From Lachnospiraceae bacterium (GTDB lineage Bacteria; Bacillota; Clostridia; Lachnospirales; Lachnospiraceae), in assembly GCA_017535945.1 (NCBI GenBank), contig JAFXTJ010000103.1:1-64000 (forward strand): 64,000 bases of DNA. The letters run 5' to 3'. The translations under genes and the position numbers were made by a program. Positions 52,604 through 61,467 of this stretch are shown here, piece by piece; the stretch's first letter is position 1; each line of letters begins with the position of its first letter. The notes beneath the pieces were generated by a model that was not told the origin of the DNA, did not search any database, and saw only the letters and a program-made list of their open reading frames with translations.

Positions 52604-52631
52604 ATTATAGCAGACGCGTTAGGGATGTCAA
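52604..52631 (-). promoter_or_regulatory. Antitoxin promoter 3 (consensus)
   Basis: On the minus strand TTGACA (52626-52631), 16-nt spacer, TGC-TATAAT (52604-52609). Confidence 0.85.
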
Positions 52632-52689
52632 CTACACCGATGGTTCCCTTCCGCTTGCGCGATCCGGTGATCCGCTCTATAGTGGAGGT

Positions 52690-53304
52690 ATGTGCGGCAG
52701 ATACTATGTGGAGGATGATATCGAGACAAAAGTCCGGCGGATCCTGCAGGATCCTGCGGCGGATGATGGTGCGCTTACGGATATCACACTGACCGGAGCG
52801 GGTACGCATGATGTCTGTCCGTCGGAGACGGCACTCCTCATTACGGCGGACGGCAGGGATCATTTGGCCTGCCGTGAGATGACCTGGGGATTTCCGAATC
52901 CCGCCGGAAAGGGACTTCTTATCAATGCACGGGCCGAGACGGTGCATGAGAAGCGGATGTTTCGGGCCGGCATCCGCGGCAGAAGATGCGTAATCCCGGC
53001 AGCAGGCTTCTATGAATGGGATCGTGACGGGAACCGGGCGACCTTTACCCTGCACGGGCGCAGGCCGGTCTGGCTCGCCGGTTTTTATGATCTGTATGAC
53101 AATGCGCAGCGCTTTATCATCCTCACCACAGCGGCAAACGGATCGATGAAGCCGGTCCATGACCGCATGCCGTGCTTTCTCGCACCGGAGCGGATCCGGG
53201 ACTGGATCCTTCATGACGAACAGACGGATGCGTTTCTTTCGGAGGAGATGCCGGCGCTGCAGCGTTATCAGGAATATGAACAGCAGTCATTGTTCGGGGA
53301 TTGA
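52690..53304 (+). CDS. SRAP-domain protein (YedK/HMCES-like)
   Basis: A protein of 204 aa. It starts MCGRYY, which exposes the catalytic Cys2 after Met removal. INARAETVHEK, VIPAAGFYEW and VHDRMPCFL complete the SRAP active site. It cross-links to abasic sites in single-stranded DNA and so shields them. GGAGG is directly before the ATG. A possible promoter (TTGCGC-17-TATAGT, -10 at 52678-52683) ends so close to the ATG that the ribosome site would not be transcribed, so the true promoter is unsettled. No LexA box was recognised. Confidence 0.93.
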   Translation: MCGRYYVEDDIETKVRRILQDPAADDGALTDITLTGAGTHDVCPSETALLITADGRDHLACREMTWGFPNPAGKGLLINARAETVHEKRMFRAGIRGRRCVIPAAGFYEWDRDGNRATFTLHGRRPVWLAGFYDLYDNAQRFIILTTAANGSMKPVHDRMPCFLAPERIRDWILHDEQTDAFLSEEMPALQRYQEYEQQSLFGD

Positions 53305-53321
53305 TAAAAAAGGGGGGCATC

Positions 53322-54941
53322 ATGGCGGCAAAGATCAGAGTTTATACAAGAGAAGTCGATCCGGCCGGTTATCCGGAGGGTCTGGCAGGGGCGGTACATT
53401 TCGCCTGTTCCTTTGACGGCGGGGAAGAAAGACCGTTTAACCGGGGCTACGGGATCCTGTTTGCCGCCGGGCGCGTTGCGGAGGATAATACGATCCTGCC
53501 GGTGCGGGTGAAAGATCCCGGGATCTTCCTGATGAAGGACGGCAGCATCGGGATCTGCGGAGAGCGGATCCTCGAGGACGGAGCGGCGGATGAAGCCGCT
53601 TCCGGGAAACTCCTGCTGTGGAAGACGAGGGATCTGATCCGCTTTGAGGAGGAACAGCTCCTCCCGGCGGAGGAGATCCTGTGTTACCGGCCCGCGGACA
53701 CGCTGGAAGTGGATCAGACGCTTGCGGAGCGCGCATGCAGGTACTGGAGCCCCATCGTCTGTACGGGCGTGACTTTTCCGGAAACGATCCGTGTCTCTTC
53801 GGCGGAGGAGTTTGGCGGACTTCAGGCGCGCATCACCTACAGCGACGGTTCCGCGCGCCCCGGCAGGATCCGGTGGGAGATGCCGCAGATTAAGTTTGAC
53901 ATCCCCGGAGAATACGAGATCTCCGGCAGGCTCACACAGAAACGGTATCGCTTCCCTCTTGCCGAGGGCTACGGCGATCCCGTGATCTTTCCGTGGGAAG
54001 GAAAATGGTATTTCATCTCCACCAATGACAATCTGAATGACATCGGGATCTATGTGCGGGAAGCGGATGAGGTGGCGGGACTTTTTGCGGAGGATGCCGT
54101 TCAGCATCTGATCCTGCCCTTTGATCCGGCGCGCTCTCTGGAGCAGACCTTCTGGGCGCCGGAATTCCATGTGATCGGCGGGGAACTCTATATCCTCTTT
54201 GCGGTCAGCGGACATGTGTGGGGACCGCAGTGTCACATGATGAAACTGAAAAAGGGAGGCCGCATCACCGATGCCGGCAGCTGGGAGGATCCCGTACGCG
54301 TCCTGAGAGCCGACGGGAAGCCGCTCACGGAGGACGCCATCACACTGGATATGACCTATATAAAGGTGCAGACCGGGTCCTATGTGATCTGGTCCTACAG
54401 GGAGCACATCGGCACACCGCAGGATACCGGCTCCATGCTCTATATCGCCACGGTCGACGAGAGGGAGCCGTGGAAGCTGACCGGCACACCGGTGCTGCTC
54501 ACCAGACCTTTATACGGCTGGGAGAATGTCTCCGGGACGATCAACAACGAGGGACCGTATGCCTTTATCCGGGACGGCATCGTCCATGTCACCTATTCCG
54601 GCGGCGCCGCAAACGGATACACCTACGCCGTCGGCCTGCTGACTGCACGGGTGGATGCGGATCTCACAGATCTTACTTCCTGGACAAAGAGCGTCACGCC
54701 TGTTCTGACTTATTATTCCGTCAAAGGGGAATACGGGCCGGGACACAATGCCTTCTACACGGATGAGGACGGCGAACTGATGATTTCCTATCACGCGGAG
54801 ACCGCGATCGATTCCCATCTGCGCTGCGACGGCATCCGGAGAGTACATTTCCGCTCGGACGGCACGCCGTATTTCGGGATGTCCGCAGCGGAGGATGTGC
54901 AGGATACCGAAGTGCACACGAGGCTGACGGTTGCGCCTTAG
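53322..54941 (+). CDS. GH43-like five-bladed propeller glycosidase with internal Ig-like domain
   Basis: A protein of 539 aa without signal peptide. Residues 25-145 form blade-like sequence (NRGYGILFAAGRV), about 150-205 resemble a bacterial Ig-like (Big_4) domain (ITYSDGSARPGRIRWEMPQ), and about 212-535 are the main GH43-type propeller with GDPVIFPWEGKWYF, WAPEFHVIGGELYILFAV, NEGPYAFIRDGIVHVTYSGG and GHNAFYTDEDGELMISYH. The likely activity is on arabinose- or xylose-containing oligosaccharides inside the cell. GGGGGG precedes ATG 53322, 17 bp after the SRAP gene. Its stop adjoins the HD-GYP remnant. Confidence 0.85.
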   Translation: MAAKIRVYTREVDPAGYPEGLAGAVHFACSFDGGEERPFNRGYGILFAAGRVAEDNTILPVRVKDPGIFLMKDGSIGICGERILEDGAADEAASGKLLLWKTRDLIRFEEEQLLPAEEILCYRPADTLEVDQTLAERACRYWSPIVCTGVTFPETIRVSSAEEFGGLQARITYSDGSARPGRIRWEMPQIKFDIPGEYEISGRLTQKRYRFPLAEGYGDPVIFPWEGKWYFISTNDNLNDIGIYVREADEVAGLFAEDAVQHLILPFDPARSLEQTFWAPEFHVIGGELYILFAVSGHVWGPQCHMMKLKKGGRITDAGSWEDPVRVLRADGKPLTEDAITLDMTYIKVQTGSYVIWSYREHIGTPQDTGSMLYIATVDEREPWKLTGTPVLLTRPLYGWENVSGTINNEGPYAFIRDGIVHVTYSGGAANGYTYAVGLLTARVDADLTDLTSWTKSVTPVLTYYSVKGEYGPGHNAFYTDEDGELMISYHAETAIDSHLRCDGIRRVHFRSDGTPYFGMSAAEDVQDTEVHTRLTVAP

Positions 54942-55075
54942 CGCGGCGGGAACGGATAAGGCAGGAGCTTGTGCGCTGCTCCGGGACGCAGTTCGATCCG
55001 GCGCTCACCGAGGTCTTCATCCGGCTGCTCGATGAAGGGAAACTGCATCCTGCCGCTGCGAATGATAAAGCCTGA
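54942..55075 (+). pseudogene. Truncated C-terminus of an HD-GYP domain protein
   Basis: In the frame with codons at 54941+3n the sequence reads RERIRQELVRCSGTQFDPAL and then TEVFIRLLDEGK, stop TGA 55073-55075. GTQFDP followed by a hydrophobic helix is the standard end of HD-GYP c-di-GMP phosphodiesterases. The HD and GYP parts are absent: the frame merges directly into the 3' end of the GH43 gene. So this is the leftover tail of a gene cut by the event that placed the GH43 gene here. Confidence 0.7.
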
Positions 55076-55153
55076 GACCGGAGCGTTTTTCTCCCGCCAG
55101 ATGGATATGATCGCATCTTGCAACTTCCGCGCGGTTTCTGTATTGTTGGTTTT

Positions 55154-56965
55154 ATGGCGGACAAAGGGGAACAGGTGAACAACACTTCTGCACGGGAAAA
55201 GAGCAGAACGGGACGGCTGCGATGGCTGTGGTCCTATATGAAAGGTGTGCGCGCGCTGTACATCCTGGGAATGTTCGGCACCATGGTCTACAATGCGATG
55301 CAGCTTACCGTGCCCTGGTTCTCGAGAGAGATCGTCGACCGGTACCTTTCGGGGCCGCAGGCTGCGCAGAATCTGCAGAATGACAGGCGCGGATTCTTCA
55401 CATTGCTCATCCTCATGATCACCTTTACGATCGTCCGCTGCGTCATCGTCTATCTGGACTGCCTGTGTTATGAACATGTCTCCCAGACGGTGCTCTATCG
55501 TCTGCGCAACAATCTCTACGACAAGATCCAGCGGCAGGATATGAAATTCTACAATACCTACCGGACGGGCGATCTGATGACCCGCATGACCGGCGACCTG
55601 GATGCCGTGCGGCATATGCTGGCCTGGGTGATCCGGATGATCGTGGACGCCTTTTCGCTCTTGGGCGCCGTGACGGTCTATTTCCTGTGGATGAACTGGC
55701 AGCTGGCGCTTTCGCTTCTCTCCATCGCCCCCTGTATCTTCCTCATCATCTGGGTCTTCAAGCTCCGCGTCGCTCCCATGCACGCGCAGCTGCGCGAGAA
55801 GCTGGCCCACATGAACACCGTGGCACAGGAGAATATCTCCGGCAACCGCGTGGTCAAGGCCTTTGCGCGGGAACCGTATGAGATCAGCCGGTTCGACGGA
55901 GTGAACGCGGATTACCGCGATACCAACGAGAAGACCGGTCTGGTGTGGCTCACCTTTTATCCCTTCATCGAAGGGATGGCAAACCTGCTGCCCGTGATCC
56001 TGATGCTCGTCGGCGGCCTTTTCCTCATCGGGGGACGCCTCACGATGGGAGAATATGTGGCTTTCTCCGGTCTCACCTGGGCCATTGCGAACCCCATGCG
56101 GATGCTGGGGAATATCATGAATGAATTCCAGCGCTTTGCGGCCGCTTCGCGCAAGGTGATGGAGATCGACTTCTCCGAGCCGGAGATCCGGGATCTGCCC
56201 GGGGCTGTGGCGCATCCGGAACGCTTTGAAGGACTGGTGGAGTTTAAGGACGTGAGTTTCCGGTATTCCGGGAGCGATCTGCCGGTGCTCCGGCACATCT
56301 CGTTCACCGCGAAACCCGGTGAGACGATCGCGATCATGGGCGAGACCGGCTGCGGCAAGACCTCGCTGATCCATCTCATCCCGCGTTTTTATGAACCGAC
56401 GGAGGGCAGTGTCCTCGTGGACGGGGTGGATGTGCGGCAGTATCAGATCAAGGACCTGCGCGGGAATATCGGCCTGGCGACGCAGGATGTCCTGCTGTAT
56501 TCCGATACGATCGACGGAAATATCGCCTACGGTGACAGTCATATCACCAAGGAGGAGATCGTGCGGTTCGCACGCACCTCCGCCGCGGACGATTTCATCG
56601 CAAAGATGCCGGAAGGATATGACACCATTGTGGGGGAGCGCGGCGTCGGCCTCTCGGGCGGACAGAAGCAGCGGATCTCGCTGGCAAGAGCGCTGGCCGT
56701 GAAACCCTCCATTCTGATCCTTGACGATACGACATCGGCTGTGGATATGGAGACCGAGAAGGAGATCCAGCACAGTCTCAGGGAACTGCCTTTCCCCTGC
56801 ACCAAGATCATCATTGCGCAGCGGATCTCGACCACGAGAACGGCGGATCAGATCCTCGTGATGGAGCACGGGGAGATCACCGAGCAGGGGACGCATGAGG
56901 AACTGGTGGCCCGCGGCGGTTATTATGCGGAGCTGGTGAGGCTGCAGAGCGGAGTAGTGGACTGA
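55154..56965 (+). CDS. ABC exporter half-transporter 1 (degenerate ATPase site)
   Basis: A protein of 603 aa. Six membrane helices (about 35-320), then the nucleotide-binding domain: Walker A GETGCGKTSLIHL, signature LSGGQKQRISLARAL, Walker B ILILDDTTSAVD, H-loop IIIAQRIST. The catalytic Glu after Walker B is Asp and the H-loop His is Gln (IAQR), so this half has the non-canonical site of heterodimeric exporters such as BmrC or TM287. GTG 55175, with AAAGGGG before it, is an alternative start. It overlaps the partner gene by one base (TGATG). Confidence 0.9.
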   Translation: MADKGEQVNNTSAREKSRTGRLRWLWSYMKGVRALYILGMFGTMVYNAMQLTVPWFSREIVDRYLSGPQAAQNLQNDRRGFFTLLILMITFTIVRCVIVYLDCLCYEHVSQTVLYRLRNNLYDKIQRQDMKFYNTYRTGDLMTRMTGDLDAVRHMLAWVIRMIVDAFSLLGAVTVYFLWMNWQLALSLLSIAPCIFLIIWVFKLRVAPMHAQLREKLAHMNTVAQENISGNRVVKAFAREPYEISRFDGVNADYRDTNEKTGLVWLTFYPFIEGMANLLPVILMLVGGLFLIGGRLTMGEYVAFSGLTWAIANPMRMLGNIMNEFQRFAAASRKVMEIDFSEPEIRDLPGAVAHPERFEGLVEFKDVSFRYSGSDLPVLRHISFTAKPGETIAIMGETGCGKTSLIHLIPRFYEPTEGSVLVDGVDVRQYQIKDLRGNIGLATQDVLLYSDTIDGNIAYGDSHITKEEIVRFARTSAADDFIAKMPEGYDTIVGERGVGLSGGQKQRISLARALAVKPSILILDDTTSAVDMETEKEIQHSLRELPFPCTKIIIAQRISTTRTADQILVMEHGEITEQGTHEELVARGGYYAELVRLQSGVVD

Positions 56966-58734
56966 TGGCAAGAAACACTTACAAAGAAGACGAGCGCCTG
57001 GAAGAGCCGTTTGATATCCGGCATCTTCTCAGAGCCTCCTCCTATATCCGGTCTCACGCCGGACAGATGGCCGTCGCCCTGATCCTCTCCGCGCTGGGAG
57101 GCGCGGCGGCACTGGCTGCCCCGATGATCACGCAGCGGGCTCTGGATGTAGCCATTCCCGCCGGCGACACAGTGCTGCTCTATCATCTGGTGGTGCTCAT
57201 GATCTTCTTCTTCGCGGTCAGTGTCGTGTTCACAACGATCCGCTCCCGGATCATGAACCGTGTGAGCCAGGAGATCATCTACGATATCAGGAAGGATCTC
57301 TTCGCGCATCTGCAGGAGCTTCCTTTTCAGTACTACGATGACAGGCCGCACGGCAAGATCCTGATCCGTGTGGTGAATTATGTCAATTCCGTCTCGGATA
57401 TGCTGAGCAACGGGCTCATCAATATGATCCTGGAGATCCTCAATCTGATCTTCATCGTGATCTTCATGTTCCTGGTGGATGTGAAGCTCTCGCTGGTGGT
57501 CATGGTCGGCGTGCCCGTGCTCGCCTTCTTCATGCTGTGGATGAAGAACAGGCAGCGCAAGGCCTGGCAGCAGGTCTCCAACAAGAGTTCCAATCTGAAC
57601 GCGTACCTGCAGGAGAATATCGTCGGCGCGAGGATCACCCAGATCTTTGCCAGAGAGGATGAGAACGCGCGGATCTTTGCCGGGCTCTGCGACGGCTGCA
57701 GGCAGGTTTGGATGCGCGCGATCAGTTACAGTTCCCTCGTCTGGCCCGGGATCGATACGATCTCGGTGTTCGTGCGCGCGGCGATCTTTCTTTTCGGGCT
57801 CCTGATCTTCGGACAGGAGAATACGAGCCTCGGCGTGATCGTGGCGGTCTCGGGCTACGCGGCCCGCTTCTGGCAGCCCATCATGAACCTGGGGAATATC
57901 TTCAACAATTTCATCAACAATATCGCTTATCTGGAACGGATCTTTGAAACGATCGATGAGCCGGTGGAGGTGCATGACGCGCCGGATGCCGTGGAGATGC
58001 CGCCGATCAGGGGGGAGGTCACCTTTGATCATGTGTCCTTCTCCTATGAAAAGGGCAAGGAGGTGCTGCATGACATCTCCTTTACGGTGAAGCCCGGCGA
58101 GAGCATCGCGCTGGTGGGGCCCACGGGCGCGGGCAAGAGTACGATCGTGAGCCTGCTGTCGCGGTTCTACAATCTCGACAGCGGACGGATCCTCATCGAC
58201 GGGCAGGACATCGCGCAGGTGAAGCTCTCGTCGCTGCGTTCCCAGATGGGCATCATGCTGCAGGATTCCTTTATCTTCTCCGGGACGATCGAGGAGAATA
58301 TCCGCTACGGGCGGCTGGATGCGACGGGCACACAGATCGAGCGCGCGGCCGTTTCCGTCTGCGCGGATCCCTTCATCCGCAGGATGCCCAAAGGCTATGC
58401 CACGGAGGTCAATGAGCGCGGCTCCATCCTGTCCCAGGGACAGAAGCAGCTCATTTCCTTTGCCCGGACGATCCTCGCGGATCCCGCGATCCTGGTGCTC
58501 GACGAGGCGACCTCTTCGATCGATGTGCAGACGGAGCGCTCGCTGCAGGAGGGCATGAACGCAATGCTCAAAGACCGCACCAGCTTCGTCATCGCCCACC
58601 GGCTCTCGACCATCACCGGCTGCAGCCGCATCATGTACATCGACGACGGCGGCATCGCCGAGAGCGGGACACATGAGGAACTCATGGAGAAGAAAGGTTA
58701 CTATTACAGGCTGTATACGTCGCAGAATATTTGA
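56965..58734 (+). CDS. ABC exporter half-transporter 2 (canonical ATPase site)
   Basis: A protein of 589 aa. Six membrane helices, then Walker A GPTGAGKSTIVSLL, signature LSQGQKQLISFARTI, Walker B ILVLDEATSSID with the catalytic Glu, and H-loop FVIAHRLST. With half 1 it forms a heterodimeric multidrug- or lipid-type exporter. The signature SQ instead of SG is known in the BmrD/TM288-type partner. The substrate cannot be told. Its stop codon lies inside the -35 hexamer of the next gene's promoter. Confidence 0.92.
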   Translation: MARNTYKEDERLEEPFDIRHLLRASSYIRSHAGQMAVALILSALGGAAALAAPMITQRALDVAIPAGDTVLLYHLVVLMIFFFAVSVVFTTIRSRIMNRVSQEIIYDIRKDLFAHLQELPFQYYDDRPHGKILIRVVNYVNSVSDMLSNGLINMILEILNLIFIVIFMFLVDVKLSLVVMVGVPVLAFFMLWMKNRQRKAWQQVSNKSSNLNAYLQENIVGARITQIFAREDENARIFAGLCDGCRQVWMRAISYSSLVWPGIDTISVFVRAAIFLFGLLIFGQENTSLGVIVAVSGYAARFWQPIMNLGNIFNNFINNIAYLERIFETIDEPVEVHDAPDAVEMPPIRGEVTFDHVSFSYEKGKEVLHDISFTVKPGESIALVGPTGAGKSTIVSLLSRFYNLDSGRILIDGQDIAQVKLSSLRSQMGIMLQDSFIFSGTIEENIRYGRLDATGTQIERAAVSVCADPFIRRMPKGYATEVNERGSILSQGQKQLISFARTILADPAILVLDEATSSIDVQTERSLQEGMNAMLKDRTSFVIAHRLSTITGCSRIMYIDDGGIAESGTHEELMEKKGYYYRLYTSQNI

Positions 58735-58760
58735 CAAAGGGCTTTCTTTGGCATTATTCT
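58731..58760 (+). promoter_or_regulatory. Promoter of the antiporter gene
   Basis: TTGACA (58731-58736), 18-nt spacer, TATTCT (58755-58760). Confidence 0.55.
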
Positions 58761-58802
58761 ATATAACCGTAGGAACGGTCGCACATAAAGGAGGAGAATG
58801 AG

Positions 58803-60347
58803 ATGTTTGTCAATTCGTTCTGGGCTCTGGTGCCTGCCATCATCGCGATCGCGCTGGCACTGATCACCAAGGAGGTGTATTCCTCGCTCTTCATCGGCAT
58901 CCTGGTCGGAGGCGTGCTGTACTCGGGCTTCAGCTTCACCGGGACCATGGAGCATGTGTTCGTGGACGGCATGATCGCTCAGCTCGCGGACAGCTGGAAT
59001 GTGGGTATCCTGATCTTCCTCGTGGTCCTGGGCAGCATGGTCATGCTCATGAACCGCGCCGGCGGATCGGCTGCATTCGGACGCTGGGCCGTGGCGCATG
59101 TGAAGACCAGGATCGGCGCACAGCTGGCCACCATCGTGCTCGGCATGCTGATCTTCATCGATGACTATTTCAACTGTCTGACCGTGGGCAGCGTCATGCG
59201 GCCCGTGACGGACAAGCACGGGATCTCCCGCGAGAAGCTGGCCTATCTCATCGACGCCACCGCGGCGCCGATCTGCATCATCGCGCCGATCTCTTCCTGG
59301 GCGGCGGCCGTGACCGGCTTTGTGGACGGCGCCAACGGACTGACCCTCTTTGTGCGGGCCATTCCCTATAATTTTTATGCATTCCTTACAATCGCCATGA
59401 TGGTCTGTCTGGCGGTCATGAAGTTTGATTACGGTCCGATGCGCAAGGCGGAAAAGGCCTCCGGCGCGGAGGGTAGCGGTGCGACCGACGGCTTTGCCTC
59501 GAGTATCACCGGTGCCGAGGATCAGCCCAATCCGCCGGTATCCGGCAAGGGCCGTGTGATCCATCTGGTGCTGCCCATCGTGTCGCTGATCATCTGCTGT
59601 GTCATCGGCATGATCTACACCGGCGGCTTCTTTGAGGGCGAGAGCTTTATTGATGCGTTCTCCAATTCCGACGCTTCCGTTGGCCTCGTATACGGCTCCG
59701 CGGTGGCGCTCGTGATCACCGTGATCTTCTTCCTCATCACCCGCGTCCTGAACTTCCGCGAGTGCATGAATGCCATTCCGGAGGGCTTCAAGAGCATGGT
59801 GCCCGCCATCCTGATCCTGACCTTTGCATGGACATTAAAGAGCATGACGGATTCCCTGGGCGCCAAGGAGTATGTGGCTTCCCTGGTGGAGGTGATCGCC
59901 GACAATCATGCGCTCATGAGCCTGCTGCCCGCCATCGTGTTCGTGATCGGGACACTGCTCGCTTTTGCGACAGGTACCTCCTGGGGCACCTTCGGCATCC
60001 TGATCCCGATCGTCGTCAATGTGTTCGGGGCGGATCTCAACAGTGAGCTCATGATCATCGCGATCTCGGCCTGCATGGCCGGCGCGGTCTGCGGCGACCA
60101 CTGCTCGCCGATCTCGGATACGACCATCATGGCGAGCGCCGGGGGACAATGCGACCACATCCGCCATGTCTCGACGCAGCTGCCTTATGCCGTCACCGCG
60201 GCGGCGGTATCCTTTGTCTGCTATATCCTGGCAGGCTTCATCCGCAGCTGGTTCATCTGCCTGCCGCTGTCGGTTCTTCTCATGATCGCTGCGATGTGGC
60301 TGGCGAAGAAGATCGTCGGTCAGAACACCGCTCAGGCGGAAGCGTAA
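58803..60347 (+). CDS. NhaC-family Na+/H+ antiporter-like transporter
   Basis: A protein of 514 aa with about 11-12 membrane helices. The segment FIDDYFNCLTVGSVMRPVTD and the late GDHCSPISDTTIMAS are typical of the NhaC/PF03553 family. Members exchange Na+ and H+, or amino acids such as malate/lactate and lysine, so the cargo is not certain. A variable loop (about 218-250) is rich in Gly, Ser and Ala. AAAGGAGG precedes the ATG. It is convergent with the next gene, with only 17 bp between the stops. Confidence 0.88.
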   Translation: MFVNSFWALVPAIIAIALALITKEVYSSLFIGILVGGVLYSGFSFTGTMEHVFVDGMIAQLADSWNVGILIFLVVLGSMVMLMNRAGGSAAFGRWAVAHVKTRIGAQLATIVLGMLIFIDDYFNCLTVGSVMRPVTDKHGISREKLAYLIDATAAPICIIAPISSWAAAVTGFVDGANGLTLFVRAIPYNFYAFLTIAMMVCLAVMKFDYGPMRKAEKASGAEGSGATDGFASSITGAEDQPNPPVSGKGRVIHLVLPIVSLIICCVIGMIYTGGFFEGESFIDAFSNSDASVGLVYGSAVALVITVIFFLITRVLNFRECMNAIPEGFKSMVPAILILTFAWTLKSMTDSLGAKEYVASLVEVIADNHALMSLLPAIVFVIGTLLAFATGTSWGTFGILIPIVVNVFGADLNSELMIIAISACMAGAVCGDHCSPISDTTIMASAGGQCDHIRHVSTQLPYAVTAAAVSFVCYILAGFIRSWFICLPLSVLLMIAAMWLAKKIVGQNTAQAEA

Positions 60348-60364
60348 GAGAAACGGGATCGGGA

Positions 60365-61342
60365 TCACACATCCGCGTACAACAGCATCTTCTCCGTGAG
60401 AGAACCGTCTTTGAGGGAAGCGGTATCGACGGCGGCTGCCAGGGTCTGGTAGCCGCCTTCTTTCCAGCCGAGGATCCGGCGGATCTCGGAGGCGATGAGG
60501 CGGGCGGCGAGAAAGGCGCCGGGATCGTTGGTGAGAGAGACCTCTTCCGGGACGAAGAGGGCCCGGGCCTGTGTCTCATCGCGCAGGCGCAGCGCCGAGG
60601 AGCTGCGGGCGTGCAGGTCGAGAACGGGGACCCGGTCGCGCTCGCCGACGGCGACCACGGCGTTGGCATAGCCTGACAGGATGTCGACAAAGATATCATT
60701 CACACGGTGATTGACGGCCAGCGGCGTCACCAGCACCGGCAGGGCGTCGCGTTCACGCACCAGCCGCACGGCGGTCTCCAGACGCGCGCGGCATTTCTTC
60801 TCGTCAAACGATTCGGGCATCGGATCGGGGATCGCGATGTCAAGAAAGACGAAATCGCCGGGCTGCAGATCTTCCGGCAGCGTGAATTCCTCTCCCCGCA
60901 CGGGATGACAGGCCACCGCGATCCGGTCCGTCAGAAAGAGCGGCAGCATCCTGCCCCAGTAGCACGGATTTGCGGAGGGCTTGTGCGGAAACGAAGCGGG
61001 GACAGGGGGCGCCTGCCGGCCCGCGATATACACCGTCGGAACGCCGGTTTCGATCATCCGGAATTCGGAGAGCAGGAGAGAGGGTGCATACATGGTCACG
61101 GTCAGACAGGGAGCCTCCCCGCCCGCGTGCAGGGTTCCGGTGAGCTCGCAGGCGCCTTTGAACGAAGGAATGCAGGCGGCCAGCGCGTCATTTAAGTAGA
61201 TCCACACCTCGGCGGGATCGGCATCGTGGTTGGCCGAGAGGCTCAGGCGCAGATGGTGGTTGCCGCACGGGGCGTGCAGCCGCAGAACGGACAGACCGGG
61301 AATCCCAGCGGAACCGGCGTCAGCTTGTCGATCGTCGCTCAT
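60365..61342 (-). CDS. SGNH-hydrolase-like protein with lost catalytic residues
   Basis: A protein of 325 aa. The N-terminal about 95 residues are beta-rich (NHHLRLSLSANHD). From about 100 it follows the outline of rhamnogalacturonan acetylesterase-type SGNH proteins: VPTVYIAG, YWGRMLPLF, LQPGDFVFLDIA, LPVLVTPLAV and a final helix. The catalytic blocks are altered: the GDS block reads GRQA, GHND reads DIAIPD and DxxH reads SLTND. So esterase activity is unlikely. No signal peptide. It reads divergently from nrdG. Identification is tentative. Confidence 0.6.
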   Translation of the reverse strand: MSDDRQADAGSAGIPGLSVLRLHAPCGNHHLRLSLSANHDADPAEVWIYLNDALAACIPSFKGACELTGTLHAGGEAPCLTVTMYAPSLLLSEFRMIETGVPTVYIAGRQAPPVPASFPHKPSANPCYWGRMLPLFLTDRIAVACHPVRGEEFTLPEDLQPGDFVFLDIAIPDPMPESFDEKKCRARLETAVRLVRERDALPVLVTPLAVNHRVNDIFVDILSGYANAVVAVGERDRVPVLDLHARSSSALRLRDETQARALFVPEEVSLTNDPGAFLAARLIASEIRRILGWKEGGYQTLAAAVDTASLKDGSLTEKMLLYADV

Positions 61343-61467
61343 TCCTCTTCCCCCTGTTGAAAAGAAACCGCATATCTTCTATAGTTAATCCGGAGACAGC
61401 GAAAGCGTTCCGGATCAGTCTGAACCGACAGATACAGTATAGCACAATAAGATACAGGAGAAAAAGG

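Noticed and set aside
55118..55153. Leaderless start for the first ABC half-transporter (TTGCAA-17-TATTGT before ATG 55154)
   Set aside because: The -10 matches only 4 of 6 and an alternative GTG at 55175 has a ribosome site; not strong enough to claim.
54938..56971. 677-codon minus-strand frame, and 56923-58737
   Set aside because: Antisense to the two ABC exporter genes; no recognisable domain.
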